From Clostridium magnum DSM 2767 (GTDB lineage Bacteria; Bacillota; Clostridia; Clostridiales; Clostridiaceae), in NCBI RefSeq assembly GCF_001623875.1, contig NZ_LWAE01000003.1, positions 558,001-622,000 of the forward strand: DNA of 64,000 bases, in the 5' to 3' direction. Below, piece after piece: positions 1 through 9,018 of the stretch. The first letter of the stretch is position 1, and every line of letters starts with the position of its first letter. A program made the position numbers and the translations under genes. Below the pieces are notes generated by a model. It had not been told where the DNA came from. It saw only the letters and a list, made by a program, of their open reading frames with translations, and did not search any database.

Positions 1-731
1 TTTAATTCTTCTGTAATAAATCCACATTGTTTTTTCACTTTGTCTAAAAACCTAAGCATTTCTGAAACAGCTGCATAAAAGGATGTTGCTTCAAAAATCT
101 GAGAGCCAATATGGCAATGAAAACCCTTTAAGTTAACTTTTTCACTGTTTTGAAATTTATTTATTACTTCTATCATATCTTCACTAAATATAGATTCTCC
201 AAATTTAGAATCATCCTTTGATGTTTGAATATATTCATGGGTATGTGCATCTATACCTGGATTTACTCTTAGTAGTACATCAATTTTTTTATCTAATCCC
301 TCACATAGGTATTCAATTAATTCTAATTCTTGTCTGTTATCTACTATTATTCTTCCTACCCCAGCTTCAATTGCCATAGTAAGCTCCTGCTTTGTTTTAT
401 TATTACCGTGCATATAGATTCTATTTGCAGGAAACTCTGCCTTTAAAGCTGTATACAGCTCTCCTCCAGATACAACATCTAAAGATAATCCTTCTTCTTT
501 AATAAGCTTATAAATTGCTATATTTGAAAATGCTTTAGATGCATATATAACTTCAGTATCAACACCATCCGCTACGAAATTTCCTTTAAAAGTTCTGCAA
601 GTATCTCTAACTAATTGTTCATCTATTACATATAGAGGAGTTCCAAATTCTTTTACTAAATCATTGGTATTACAGTTTCCTATTTCTAAATGACCTTCAT
701 TATTTATATTCATTGTTCCAAATAATTTCAT
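1..731 (-). CDS. lysA: Diaminopimelate decarboxylase, partial (N-terminal part)
   Basis: The enzyme decarboxylates meso-diaminopimelate to lysine with PLP in the cytoplasm, the last step of lysine synthesis. The ATG at 731 follows a GAGGATGG-type ribosome site, and about 243 residues are inside the window; the C-terminal half is cut off by the left edge. Visible family marks are the fold-III decarboxylase N-terminal segment VIYASKAF, which carries the PLP lysine, followed by SGGELYTA, RVNPGIDAHTHEYI and FHCHIGSQI. The gene lies directly downstream of two lysine riboswitches, so lysine represses it, which supports the assignment over other ornithine or arginine decarboxylases of the same fold. 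Confidence 0.93.
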   Translation of the reverse strand, partial: MKLFGTMNINNEGHLEIGNCNTNDLVKEFGTPLYVIDEQLVRDTCRTFKGNFVADGVDTEVIYASKAFSNIAIYKLIKEEGLSLDVVSGGELYTALKAEFPANRIYMHGNNKTKQELTMAIEAGVGRIIVDNRQELELIEYLCEGLDKKIDVLLRVNPGIDAHTHEYIQTSKDDSKFGESIFSEDMIEVINKFQNSEKVNLKGFHCHIGSQIFEATSFYAAVSEMLRFLDKVKKQCGFITEEL

Positions 732-789
732 CTTGCCATCCTCTTTCCATTTAAATTTCATTTTCTGAATCTTTTTTATATTTTTTAAA

Positions 790-1010
790 GTAAAAAAACA
801 ATCACGAGCAAAAGGTACTCATGATTGTTATATATAACATCACCTTTTGCCCTAATATGATAAGCACTCCTTTAGAAAATTGGGCAATTTTCTGAAGACA
901 GTACCATACTTATTCAGTATAATCCCAACACATGATCTATCTCATGCATTTCGGCAGTTGACCCTTTCCTAAAGAGTACTAATGACAACTGCAACCTCTA
1001 TATCATATCG
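790..1010 (-). promoter_or_regulatory. Lysine riboswitch (L-box), lysA-proximal copy
   Basis: Read leftward, the sequence has the L-box order: AGAGGUUGC near 1000, GUCAUUAGU, a conserved AAAGGGUCAACUGCCGAAAUG-like block near 950-970, CUGUCUUCAGA near 900, and GUGCUUAUCA near 865. It ends in an intrinsic terminator (stem 798-808 with 818-828) followed by a U-run. The ACCUUUUG in the terminator loop can pair instead with CAAAAGGU upstream, a plausible antiterminator. It is the second of two similar copies ahead of lysA. Confidence 0.9.
798..828 (-). terminator. Riboswitch terminator of proximal L-box
   Basis: The 11-bp arms 798-808 and 818-828 flank a 9-nt loop and are followed on the minus strand by seven T residues at 792-798. 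It is the expression platform of the lysA-proximal lysine riboswitch. Confidence 0.85.
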
Positions 1011-1039
1011 CATATATTAAGTTTGTTCTTTTCTAAGTA

Positions 1040-1290
1040 ATAAAAAACAGTCACGAGCAAAAGGTACTCATGACTGTTATATACAATAACATCGCCTTTT
1101 GCCCCAACATGATAAGCACTTCTTTAGAAAATCGGGCAACTTTCTGAAGACAGTACTATACTTATTCAGTATAATCCCAACACATGATCTATTTCATGCA
1201 TTTCGGCGAGTGACCCTTTCTTGAATGTTCATTTAAGAAAACACACAATACTAATGACAACCGCGGCCTCTGTATCACATTGTATATATT
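1040..1290 (-). promoter_or_regulatory. Lysine riboswitch (L-box), distal tandem copy
   Basis: This is a second complete L-box, highly similar to the proximal copy over its whole length. It contains AGAGGCCGCG, GUCAUUAGU, AAAGGGUCACUCGCCGAAAUG-like, CUGUCUUCAGA and GUGCUUAUCA blocks in the same order, read leftward. It has its own terminator at 1047-1077. It is the first aptamer met by RNA polymerase from the promoter at 1322-1350, so the lysA transcript must pass two independent lysine-responsive terminators. Confidence 0.9.
1047..1077 (-). terminator. Riboswitch terminator of distal L-box
   Basis: Arms 1047-1057 and 1067-1077 (ACAGTCACGAG with its near-complement) flank a short loop and are followed on the minus strand by six T residues. 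The layout matches the proximal terminator. Confidence 0.83.
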
Positions 1291-1321
1291 CGTTTTTTAA
1301 TTTGCATTTACTATGTTTTAA

Positions 1322-1350
1322 AGTATATCAAATTAAATTACCGTAGTCAA
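1322..1350 (-). promoter_or_regulatory. Sigma-A type promoter for the L-box/lysA transcript
   Basis: On the minus strand the -35 box TTGACT (1345-1350) and the -10 box TATACT (1322-1327) are separated by exactly 17 bases. The predicted start, near 1314, is about 25 bases ahead of the distal lysine riboswitch. Confidence 0.75.
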
Positions 1351-1438
1351 GCACTTTTTGAATATTTGATTGACAATATAAATTTTATACAATGATATAC
1401 ATAAGTTTTTGCATAAATATTAACCCAAGTCTACTTTA

Positions 1439-2101
1439 TTATTTTTTATAAAACACTAATGACAGTCTATCTCCTACAAATTGTATAACTTGAACTAGTA
1501 CTATCAATATAACTACTGTAGATATCATTACTCCTGTTTCATATCTATAGTATCCATATCTTATAGCTAAGTCACCAATACCACCACCACCTACAATTCC
1601 AGCCATAGCAGAGTATCCAACTAAACTTACTAATGAAACAGTAACAGATCTTATAAGACCCGGGAGTGCTTCTACGATAAGTACGTCCTTTAAGATTAAA
1701 CTCATTTTTGCCCCAGATGCAATAGCTGCTTCTAAAACACCTTTATCTACTTCACTAAAAGAACCTTCTGCAAGTCTTGCGAAAAAAGCTATCGAAGCAA
1801 TAGAAAGTGGAACTGCCGCTGCTTTAGGACCTATACTTGTACCTACAATAATTTTTGTTATTGGTATTAAAAGTACTAAAAGTATTACAAAAGGCAGCGA
1901 ACGAATAATGTTTATAACTATTCCTGCAATATTATTTATTATTTTATTTTTATAAAACAACTCATTAGAAGTCAAATATAATACTAAACCTATAATTCCT
2001 CCAATTACAATTGATAAGATCATAGCTATTCCTATCATTTGGATAGAATCTATGAAAGATTTTCCTAGCTCTCTTCCTAATATATCTAAAGTACTATCCA
2101 A
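1439..2101 (-). CDS. metI: Methionine ABC transporter permease MetI
   Basis: This 220-residue inner-membrane permease of the MetNIQ importer has about five membrane segments, the usual size for MetI. The ABC-coupling segment EAAIASGAKMSLILKDVLI and the GIVGGGGIGDLAIRYGY stretch are typical of the MetI family. Its start overlaps the end of metN by 8 bases, so it is translationally coupled. It is the last gene of an operon that begins with an S-box-controlled aminotransferase, which points to methionine or a related sulfur amino acid as substrate. Confidence 0.93.
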   Translation of the reverse strand: MDSTLDILGRELGKSFIDSIQMIGIAMILSIVIGGIIGLVLYLTSNELFYKNKIINNIAGIVINIIRSLPFVILLVLLIPITKIIVGTSIGPKAAAVPLSIASIAFFARLAEGSFSEVDKGVLEAAIASGAKMSLILKDVLIVEALPGLIRSVTVSLVSLVGYSAMAGIVGGGGIGDLAIRYGYYRYETGVMISTVVILIVLVQVIQFVGDRLSLVFYKK

Positions 2102-3131
2102 TCTTTTTCACCTCTTTTTCAAAGGAATAAATTTTATCAACCTGCGACACATTGCATCTTATATAATTTTCTGCTTTTCTTATTTCTTCTGTGTCTCCTG
2201 TAATATTAATAAGTAGTATACCTAACGGCTTATCATTTATATAATCAATTTTTCCATGAATTATACTTATATAAACTTCAAACTTTTTCGATACCTCTGA
2301 TATTAAAGGATTAACACTTTTTTCGCCTTTATAGTATATTTTAAGTAATTTTCCTTCTTCTATTAAACCTTCTACTCCTCGAGGCAATTCAATATTCAGA
2401 TTTTTATGAATTAATGATTTTGTAACTTCATCCTTAGGATTTGCAAAAATAGAATACACATCATTAACCTCTACTATCTCTCCTCTATTCATTACCGCAA
2501 CTCTATTAAATAATGATTTTGCCACTTCCATCTCATGAGTAATAAAAACAATAGTTATTCCGTACTTTTTATTTATCTCCTTTAGTAACTTTAAAATTTC
2601 TTGTGTGTTTTCAAGGTCTAACGCTGAGGTTGCCTCATCACATAATAATATTTCTGGATTATTGGCTAAAGCTCTTGCAATTCCTACTCTCTGTTTTTGC
2701 CCACCACTTAGATTAGCAGGATATGCCTTTGCTTTATCCTGTAGATAAACTAACTTTAATAATTCCTCTACTCTATTTTCTATTTTATCTTTAGGATAAT
2801 TATTAGCCTTCAAAGCAAACTCTATATTTTGGTAAACAGTCTTACCACTAATTAGGTTAAAGTGCTGAAATATCATTCCAATCTTTAATCTTATTTGCCT
2901 AAGAGCTTCCCCTTTTAATTCTGTAATATCTTCGTCATTAATAAATATCTTTCCTTTAGTAGGTTTTTGAAGCAGATTTATAGTTCTAACCAAAGTACTT
3001 TTTCCTGCGCCACTTAAACCTACAATACCGAAGATATCACCTTTATTTATTTTAACATTTATATCCTTAACAGCCTCCACATTGTTTCCTTTTATATTAA
3101 AAAACACGCTAACATCCTTTAACTCTATCAA
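2094..3131 (-). CDS. metN: Methionine ABC transporter ATP-binding protein MetN
   Basis: This is the ATPase of the MetNIQ importer. Walker A GLSGAGKST, signature LSGGQKQRVGIARAL, Walker B EILLCDEATSALD and the H-loop THEM are all visible. The C-terminal 90 residues or so form a NIL domain, which binds methionine and inhibits transport in studied MetN proteins. I place the start at a TTG (3131) because GGAGGTGA lies 5 bases before it; the in-frame ATG further upstream overlaps that ribosome site. Length is about 345 residues, normal for MetN. A long hairpin separates it from metQ. Confidence 0.93.
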   Translation of the reverse strand: MIELKDVSVFFNIKGNNVEAVKDINVKINKGDIFGIVGLSGAGKSTLVRTINLLQKPTKGKIFINDEDITELKGEALRQIRLKIGMIFQHFNLISGKTVYQNIEFALKANNYPKDKIENRVEELLKLVYLQDKAKAYPANLSGGQKQRVGIARALANNPEILLCDEATSALDLENTQEILKLLKEINKKYGITIVFITHEMEVAKSLFNRVAVMNRGEIVEVNDVYSIFANPKDEVTKSLIHKNLNIELPRGVEGLIEEGKLLKIYYKGEKSVNPLISEVSKKFEVYISIIHGKIDYINDKPLGILLINITGDTEEIRKAENYIRCNVSQVDKIYSFEKEVKKIG

Positions 3132-3178
3132 TAAACTCACCTCCATTAAAACTATTAATCATAATTTTAGTATCTATG

Positions 3179-3242
3179 GGGTTTCTAGGTGGAAAGTTGA
3201 CTTATACTCCAAAGTATAGGTTAACTTTCCACCTAGAAACCC
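3179..3242. repeat. Long near-perfect hairpin between metQ and metN
   Basis: Two 30-base arms (3179-3208 and 3213-3242) are complementary except at two positions and enclose a loop of about 4 bases. On plus-strand RNA both exceptions are G-U pairs; on the minus-strand (operon) RNA they become A-C mismatches. No T-run follows, so it is not a classical terminator. It may protect the metQ mRNA end, reduce read-through into metNI, or be a mobile palindromic element. Confidence 0.75.
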
Positions 3243-3272
3243 TTGTATAATGCAGTTCCGTTAGACATTTTT

Positions 3273-4127
3273 TTACTTCTTATTAACATACCATTCTGGC
3301 TTGTCAAAAGCTTTGAAAATTCCATTTTGATCTTCAATAACAGTTCTAAAATCTGCAGATTCAACAGCTTCTTTTATATCTTTTCCTAAGTCTTTGCTTA
3401 AATCTTCAGTTCTTACAGCAACTACATTTTTATAATTTTCACTTAGCTTTTCTACCTTTAATGCTTTAGAAAAATCTAACCCAGATGCAATTGCATAATT
3501 TCCAGTAATAGCAGCAATATCTACACTATCTAAAGTTCTTGGAAGTTGAGCTGCCTCAGTAATAACAATTTTTAAATCTTTTTTATTCTCAACAATATCA
3601 CTTTCAGTAGCTTTGGTCTCATCTATGTTATCCTTAATTTTTATTAATCCTTGTTTTTCTAATAAAATCAAAGCTCTTGCTAAGTTTGATGGGTCATTTG
3701 GTATAGCAACCTGTGCTCCAGTCTTTAAATCATCTAAAGACTTTATTTTATTTGAGAATATACCCATACCAGCTGTTGGTACAACTATTACTGGTGACAA
3801 ATCTAGTTTATTATCCTTTGAGAATTTTTGTAAATAAGCTGTGTGTTGAAATAAATTCGCATCAATTTCTTTATTAGCTAGAGCCTTATTGGGTTGTACG
3901 TAATCACTAAATTCTTTTGTTTCTACTTTATAGCCTTTTTTCTCTAGAACTGGTGCTATTGCCTTTCTAACCATGTCGCCATAAGGTCCAGGACATACTC
4001 CAATTACTATATTTTTGCTATTTTTTTCAGGTGTAGCTGTAGTTGTTTTACTACCTGAGCAAGCTGAAAATCCTAAAGTTAATGTTAACGCTAGTGTTAT
4101 TCCTATAATTTTTTTTAATTTATTCAT
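3273..4127 (-). CDS. metQ: Methionine-binding lipoprotein MetQ
   Basis: This NlpA-family substrate-binding lipoprotein of the MetNIQ importer is anchored outside the membrane. The 284-residue protein starts with a signal peptide ending in the lipobox LGFSAC, so Cys23 would be lipidated. The mature part has the family blocks KNIVIGVCPGPYGDM, NLFQHTAYL and VAIPNDPSNLARALILLE. It lies 19 bases after the aminotransferase gene and precedes metN and metI, so the gene order is aminotransferase-metQ-[hairpin]-metN-metI. Confidence 0.93.
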   Translation of the reverse strand: MNKLKKIIGITLALTLTLGFSACSGSKTTTATPEKNSKNIVIGVCPGPYGDMVRKAIAPVLEKKGYKVETKEFSDYVQPNKALANKEIDANLFQHTAYLQKFSKDNKLDLSPVIVVPTAGMGIFSNKIKSLDDLKTGAQVAIPNDPSNLARALILLEKQGLIKIKDNIDETKATESDIVENKKDLKIVITEAAQLPRTLDSVDIAAITGNYAIASGLDFSKALKVEKLSENYKNVVAVRTEDLSKDLGKDIKEAVESADFRTVIEDQNGIFKAFDKPEWYVNKK

Positions 4128-4146
4128 TATTTATTCCTCCTAATAT

Positions 4147-5301
4147 TTAACTATTTTTTAATTTTTTCAGTCTATTAATCGCTTCGATTAATGTTTCATC
4201 TTTTTTTGCAAAATGAAATCTTATATAATTATTTACATCTTCTCTAAAGAAACTTGATCCCGGAACAGCAGCCACACCAATTTCTTTTGCCATCCACTTA
4301 CAGAATTCATAGTCATTGTCCCATCCGAATTCTGATATATCAACTAAGACATAATAGGCACCTTCTGGATCGAAGTATTTTAGTCCAATTTCATCTAATC
4401 CATCTAGGAACAGTTTCTTTTTTCTCTCATAAGTATTATTAAGTTCATCATAATACTCCTGTTCAAAATCTAGGCCTGCACAAGCTGCCTTCTGTAGAGG
4501 TGCAGCTGCTCCTACCGTTAAGAAATCATGTACCTTCTTGCAGTTATCTATAACCTCTTTACTTGCAATAACGTATCCAAGTCTCCAACCTGTTATAGAA
4601 TATGTCTTGGACAAGGAACTACAGCATATTGTTCTCTCAAACATCCCAGGAAGAGAAGATAAATAAGTGTGTTTATTAGGTTTAAATATTATGTGTTCAT
4701 AAACCTCATCTGTGATCACATAAGTATCATACTCTTTTGCAAGCTCGCTTATATATATAAGTTCTTCTCTAGTAAATACCTTACCTACAGGATTTGATGG
4801 GTTACATAAGATTAATGCCTTAGGCCTTTGTTCAAAAGCCTGTCTTAATACTTCCTTATCAAAGTTGAATTCTGGAGGTACTAAAGGTACATACATAGGT
4901 TCTGCTCCTGCTAAAATGGCATCTGCTGTATAATTTTCATAAAATGGTGAAAATACTACTACCTTATCCCCTGGATTGCATACAGACATCATAGCTACCA
5001 TCATAGCTTCAGTACTACCACAAGTTACTACTATGTTTTCATCAGGGTTAATGGGTATTCCCATAAATCTTTCCTGTTTTTTTGCTAATTTTTCTCTAAA
5101 CTCTTTTGATCCCCAAGTCACTTCATATTGATGAGGGCCTTTCTCTGCGGCTTCCTTTAAGCTACCAATAAGTTCTCTAGGTGGGTCAAAGTCTGGAAAA
5201 CCCTGTGAAAGATTTACTGCTCCACAATCATTAGCTATCCTAGTCATCTTCCTTATTACTGATTCAGTAAAATAGTCTAATCTGTTACTTAATTTTTGCA
5301 C
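4147..5301 (-). CDS. Class I/II PLP aminotransferase, S-box controlled
   Basis: This 384-residue cytosolic aminotransferase belongs to the kynurenine/methionine aminotransferase group. Visible marks are LSQGFPDFDPP at the start, the NPSNPVGKVF loop, ITDEVYEHIIF and the PLP-lysine motif SSLSKTYSITGWRLGY. It is the first gene after a SAM riboswitch and is followed by metQ, metN and metI. I infer a role in methionine metabolism, either transamination of methionine or of 4-methylthio-2-oxobutyrate in salvage (MtnE-like). The sequence alone does not separate these. Confidence 0.85.
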   Translation of the reverse strand: MQKLSNRLDYFTESVIRKMTRIANDCGAVNLSQGFPDFDPPRELIGSLKEAAEKGPHQYEVTWGSKEFREKLAKKQERFMGIPINPDENIVVTCGSTEAMMVAMMSVCNPGDKVVVFSPFYENYTADAILAGAEPMYVPLVPPEFNFDKEVLRQAFEQRPKALILCNPSNPVGKVFTREELIYISELAKEYDTYVITDEVYEHIIFKPNKHTYLSSLPGMFERTICCSSLSKTYSITGWRLGYVIASKEVIDNCKKVHDFLTVGAAAPLQKAACAGLDFEQEYYDELNNTYERKKKLFLDGLDEIGLKYFDPEGAYYVLVDISEFGWDNDYEFCKWMAKEIGVAAVPGSSFFREDVNNYIRFHFAKKDETLIEAINRLKKLKNS

Positions 5302-5467
5302 TTTACATATCCTCCTTTATAGTTGACGTAAATAATTAATAATTAATTGCAAACCCACTTCTTGTACATATTATTCATATATTTTTACTAGGTTTTATCT
5401 TTGTCTGATAACTGCTCAATCTAATACTCTCCTCTTAAAAACGAGAGTAAAGAATTTAGGTAAGATT

Positions 5468-5505
5468 AAAAGGCTGTTTTTCTTTAAATAAGAAAAACAG
5501 CCTTT
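5468..5505 (-). terminator. S-box expression-platform terminator
   Basis: A 16-bp perfect stem (AAAGGCTGTTTTTCTT with its complement) with a short loop is followed on the minus strand by TTTTAATCTT. It lies between the S-box aptamer and the aminotransferase gene, as expected for a SAM-controlled terminator. Confidence 0.85.
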
Positions 5506-5538
5506 GATTACAAAATTTTAATTATGTAACAAGCTACT

Positions 5539-5652
5539 TTTCTTATCTATCAAAGTAATTTAAATTACTTTGTAGGAATTGACACCGCTACATATTAAAA
5601 TGCCGGTTGTCGGGCTTCATAGGGCCAGTCCCTCCACCTCTCTGGATAAGAA
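5539..5652 (-). promoter_or_regulatory. SAM-I riboswitch (S-box)
   Basis: Read leftward: TTCTTATCCAGAGAGGTGGA, then GGGACTGGCCC, then TGAAGCCCGACAACCGGC, then GATAAGAA closing helix P1. These are the conserved S-box blocks. It sits between a strong promoter and the terminator at 5468-5505 and would shut off the aminotransferase-metQNI operon when S-adenosylmethionine is plentiful. Confidence 0.95.
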
Positions 5653-5699
5653 ATTTATACTATATTAAATTCCTAGCAAACTTATTTGATTTAACTAAT

Positions 5700-5728
5700 A
5701 TTATATTAGCTTTCTACTTCTATGTCAA
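5700..5728 (-). promoter_or_regulatory. Sigma-A type promoter for the S-box operon
   Basis: On the minus strand a consensus TTGACA (5723-5728) and a consensus TATAAT (5700-5705) are 17 bases apart. The predicted start is about 40 bases before the S-box. Confidence 0.8.
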
Positions 5729-5828
5729 TATATATTTTAAATAAATTCCTTAATTTAATAGTAACAGTAATGAAAATTAATAAAAAGCTATTGATTTCCA
5801 TGTAAAATAATACTATAATTTAATATAT

Positions 5829-5857
5829 ATTAATATTTAACATATATTAAATATTAA
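5829..5857. promoter_or_regulatory. AT-rich inverted repeat upstream of the efflux operon (candidate operator)
   Basis: TTAATATTTAA and TTAAATATTAA face each other across a short spacer, and further copies of the TTAATATT theme continue to about 5915, just ahead of the RND pump gene. MarR proteins commonly bind such AT-rich palindromes, and two marR genes lie downstream. This is an inference from position and symmetry only. Confidence 0.4.
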
Positions 5858-5940
5858 TTCACATCAAATATTGATATATATTAAAATTAATATCGTATTA
5901 ATATTTAATAATAACCAAATATTATGCTAGGAGGGTAAAA

Positions 5941-8900
5941 ATGAAAATAACTGAAATATCAGTAAAAAGGCCAGCTGCAATGTGGATGGTAGTAATTTTG
6001 CTAATTGCACTTGGTGTTTTTGGCTATACAAAAATGGGAGCAAATTTACTACCTTCTATGAATAATCCTGTTATAACAGTCAGCACAATCTATAGTGGTG
6101 CTAGTGCCGAAGACATTAAGAAGGATGTTGTGAAACCTATTGAAGATGCAGTATCAGGAATAAGTGGTCTTGATACTATTAATTCTTCTGCAAAGGAAGG
6201 TTATGGTACTGTTACAGTAACCTTTAAATCCACTGCTAATTTGGACACTGCATATCTTGATGTTCAAAAAGCAGTTGAAAATGCCTCATCAAAACTTCCT
6301 GAAGATGCTGGCAAGCCTACTATATTTAAGATGGACACTAATGCTATACCAGTTTTGGCAGTTTCTCTAAATGGAACTGTCAGTTATGATGAACTTTACA
6401 ATGAATCTGATATTTTAAAGCAAAAACTAGAAAAGATACCTGGTGTTGGAAAAATAGATTTAATGGGTGCCGATAAAAAGCAGTTAATGATAAAGCTTGA
6501 TAAAACCGCTATGGAGTATTATGGCATAAGTATTAATACTATAATAGGTAAATTAAACTCAGTTAATCTAAATGTGCCTGCTGGCGAAATTAAGCAAGAC
6601 AAGCTAGATCAATCCGTTAGAGTCATTGGCCAATTTCACAGTATAGATGATGCTAAAAACATGCTAGTGCCTACTTCAAGTGGTGGTACTGTACGCCTAG
6701 GAGAAATTTCAAAAATAGCTTTGGATGCTCCAGATGCAACTACACAAATAAGATTTAACGGTAATAAAACTATGGCAGTTGTTGTTGGGAAACAGAGTGA
6801 TGCCAATGTAGTAGAAGTAGCAAATAGTGTAAAAAAGGAATTAGAATCAATTAAAAAGACTATTCCAAGCGAAATTAAAGTTGATATCGCTTTTGATACT
6901 ACCACCTTTATTACTTCTTCACTAAAGCAAGTACAACATAATCTCATAGAAGGAATTATAACTACTGCAGTTGTACTTTACTTATTTTTCCGCAGCTTCC
7001 GCTCTTCTCTAGTTGTTTTAGTTGCTATACCTACATCACTTATAGCTACTTTCTTTATGATGTATAAGCTTAATTTTACACTTAATATGCTCTCTCTTAT
7101 GGGACTGTCCTTAGTTGTAGGTACACTGGTGGATGATTCCATAGTTGTAATAGAAAGTATACAAAGACACTTAGGCTTAGGAAAAAATCCTATAAGAGCT
7201 GCTATTGACGGTCGTAATGAAGTTGGAATGGCTGCAGTAGCTATAAGTCTTTGTGACATAGTTGTATTTGCTCCTATTGCTCTTATGTCCGGTATGATAG
7301 GACAACTATTTAGGGAGTTTGGGCTTACAATAGTTGTAGCTACAATATTCTCGCTCTTAGTATCCTTTACAATTACACCAATGCTTTCATCCCGTATACT
7401 AAAGAGAGAAAACAAAGAAGAAGAAACTAAAAAAGACGGCTTTTTTAGTAAAGTTCTAGAAAAATACAAAAGCACCCTCATATGGTCCTTAGAACATAGA
7501 GGAAAGGTTTTATCTTCTGTTATTATCTGTATTGTACTCAGTGTAGCTCTTATTCCAATGGGAATATTAAAATCTGAGTTTATACCTACAGCTGACCAAA
7601 GTTCTTTTACTATTGACTTGTCTGTTACTCCAGGTTCAACCTTAAAACAAACAGATGAAAAAATTGCTCAAGTTGAAAAATATTTAAAAGATATGAAGGA
7701 AGTAAAGAGCTACTTTTCAATGGTTGGATCAAATAGTCAAGGAAGTTCAGATAAGGCCACTGGTGAAATTATGGTTAACCTAATCCCTAAGAGTGAGCGT
7801 AAAAAAAGCCAGTCAGAGCTTGCAGCACAAGTTCGTGACTTTGGTAAAAAGATGACTGGAGTAGATTTTACCGTAACAGAATCCCAGTCTGGCGGTGGAA
7901 GCAGTAAGCCTGTTTCTATTAGTATAAAAGGTGATAACCAGGAAACTTTGGAAACTTTATCAAAAGAAGTTGAGAAGATAGTAAGAACAGTACCTGGAGT
8001 TATCGATGTAAGCAATTCTTCCAATATAAAAAGCAGTGAACTAAGAGTAAATATAGATAGCCTAGCAGCTGCTCAATACGGCATTGCTACCTCCGATATA
8101 GGAAGCTCAGTAAGAACTGCTTTAGCAGGTACTAAAGCAGGAGTATATAGGGCAAATAGTGAAGAAAATGATATAACACTTAAGTTTATGGATGGACAAA
8201 TAAGAAATGCTGAAGATATTAAAGCTATAAAAATTACAAATGGATCTGGTGAGCAAATACCATTAAGTCAGATTGCTTCAGTTGTAAAATCAGCTAGTCA
8301 GCCATCACTATCTAGAGAAGATAAACAAGATGTTATTACCATAGGGGCAAATCTTCAAGGTAGAGTTCTCGGAGAAGTAACTAATGATATAAAATCTAAA
8401 TTAAAATCTCTATCTATACCTACAGGTTATAGTATAAATTATGGCGGAACTCAAAAAAACATGGCAGAATCTTTCAGTTCTCTTGGATTAGCCCTAGGAG
8501 CTTCATTATGCCTTGTTTATATGATATTAGTAGTGCTTTATGAGTCCTTCCTAACTCCAGCTATAAGAATGGTATCATTGCCTTGTGCTATAATAGGTGC
8601 ATTTGGTCTATTAGCATTAACAGGCCAAACTTTAAACTTGATGTCAATGATTGGTTTAATAATGCTTGAGGGTTTATCATCTAAAAATGGTACTTTGTTG
8701 ATAGACTACACAAATACATTAATGAAAAAAGGAATGAATTTAAAGGATGCCCTTATTGAATCTGGTATTACCAGATTAAGACCAATTATAATGACAAGTG
8801 CAACAATGATAGTTTCAATGCTTCCTGTTGCTTTGTCTATGGGTGAAGGAAGTGAAATGAAACAGAGTATGGCTATAGTAATAATTGGTGGTATGGTAGC

Positions 8901-9018
8901 ATCAACTATCCTTTCTCCAATAGTAATACCAGTAGTTTATACCTTAATGGATGACTTAACTAAGTTTGTATTTAAGAAAAAAAGAAATTCTAAGGGGGTT
9001 ACACAGTATGAAGTTTAG
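5941..9018 (+). CDS. RND-family efflux transporter permease (AcrB/SwrC-like)
   Basis: This proton-driven efflux pump of 1025 residues has the normal RND length and duplicated architecture. The N-terminal segment ISVKRPAAMWMVVILLIALG is the first membrane helix, followed by a large extracellular domain, helices near 330-480 with GTLVDDSIVVIESI, a second extracellular domain and helices to the end. LVDDSIVV covers the acidic proton-relay region seen in this family. GGAGGG precedes the ATG. It overlaps the adaptor gene by 11 bases. Substrates cannot be read from the sequence; SwrC-like Gram-positive pumps export surfactants and drugs. Confidence 0.93.
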   Translation: MKITEISVKRPAAMWMVVILLIALGVFGYTKMGANLLPSMNNPVITVSTIYSGASAEDIKKDVVKPIEDAVSGISGLDTINSSAKEGYGTVTVTFKSTANLDTAYLDVQKAVENASSKLPEDAGKPTIFKMDTNAIPVLAVSLNGTVSYDELYNESDILKQKLEKIPGVGKIDLMGADKKQLMIKLDKTAMEYYGISINTIIGKLNSVNLNVPAGEIKQDKLDQSVRVIGQFHSIDDAKNMLVPTSSGGTVRLGEISKIALDAPDATTQIRFNGNKTMAVVVGKQSDANVVEVANSVKKELESIKKTIPSEIKVDIAFDTTTFITSSLKQVQHNLIEGIITTAVVLYLFFRSFRSSLVVLVAIPTSLIATFFMMYKLNFTLNMLSLMGLSLVVGTLVDDSIVVIESIQRHLGLGKNPIRAAIDGRNEVGMAAVAISLCDIVVFAPIALMSGMIGQLFREFGLTIVVATIFSLLVSFTITPMLSSRILKRENKEEETKKDGFFSKVLEKYKSTLIWSLEHRGKVLSSVIICIVLSVALIPMGILKSEFIPTADQSSFTIDLSVTPGSTLKQTDEKIAQVEKYLKDMKEVKSYFSMVGSNSQGSSDKATGEIMVNLIPKSERKKSQSELAAQVRDFGKKMTGVDFTVTESQSGGGSSKPVSISIKGDNQETLETLSKEVEKIVRTVPGVIDVSNSSNIKSSELRVNIDSLAAAQYGIATSDIGSSVRTALAGTKAGVYRANSEENDITLKFMDGQIRNAEDIKAIKITNGSGEQIPLSQIASVVKSASQPSLSREDKQDVITIGANLQGRVLGEVTNDIKSKLKSLSIPTGYSINYGGTQKNMAESFSSLGLALGASLCLVYMILVVLYESFLTPAIRMVSLPCAIIGAFGLLALTGQTLNLMSMIGLIMLEGLSSKNGTLLIDYTNTLMKKGMNLKDALIESGITRLRPIIMTSATMIVSMLPVALSMGEGSEMKQSMAIVIIGGMVASTILSPIVIPVVYTLMDDLTKFVFKKKRNSKGVTQYEV

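Noticed and set aside
5405-5455. Possible copy of the dispersed repeat (CTGATAACTGCTCAATCTAATACTC)
   Set aside because: Only about 25 bases resemble the repeat start and the rest does not; it also lies beside the S-box terminator, so it is left out of the feature list.
6978-7481. Long open frame antisense to the RND pump gene
   Set aside because: It mirrors the pump's coding bias, has no family resemblance and no ribosome site.
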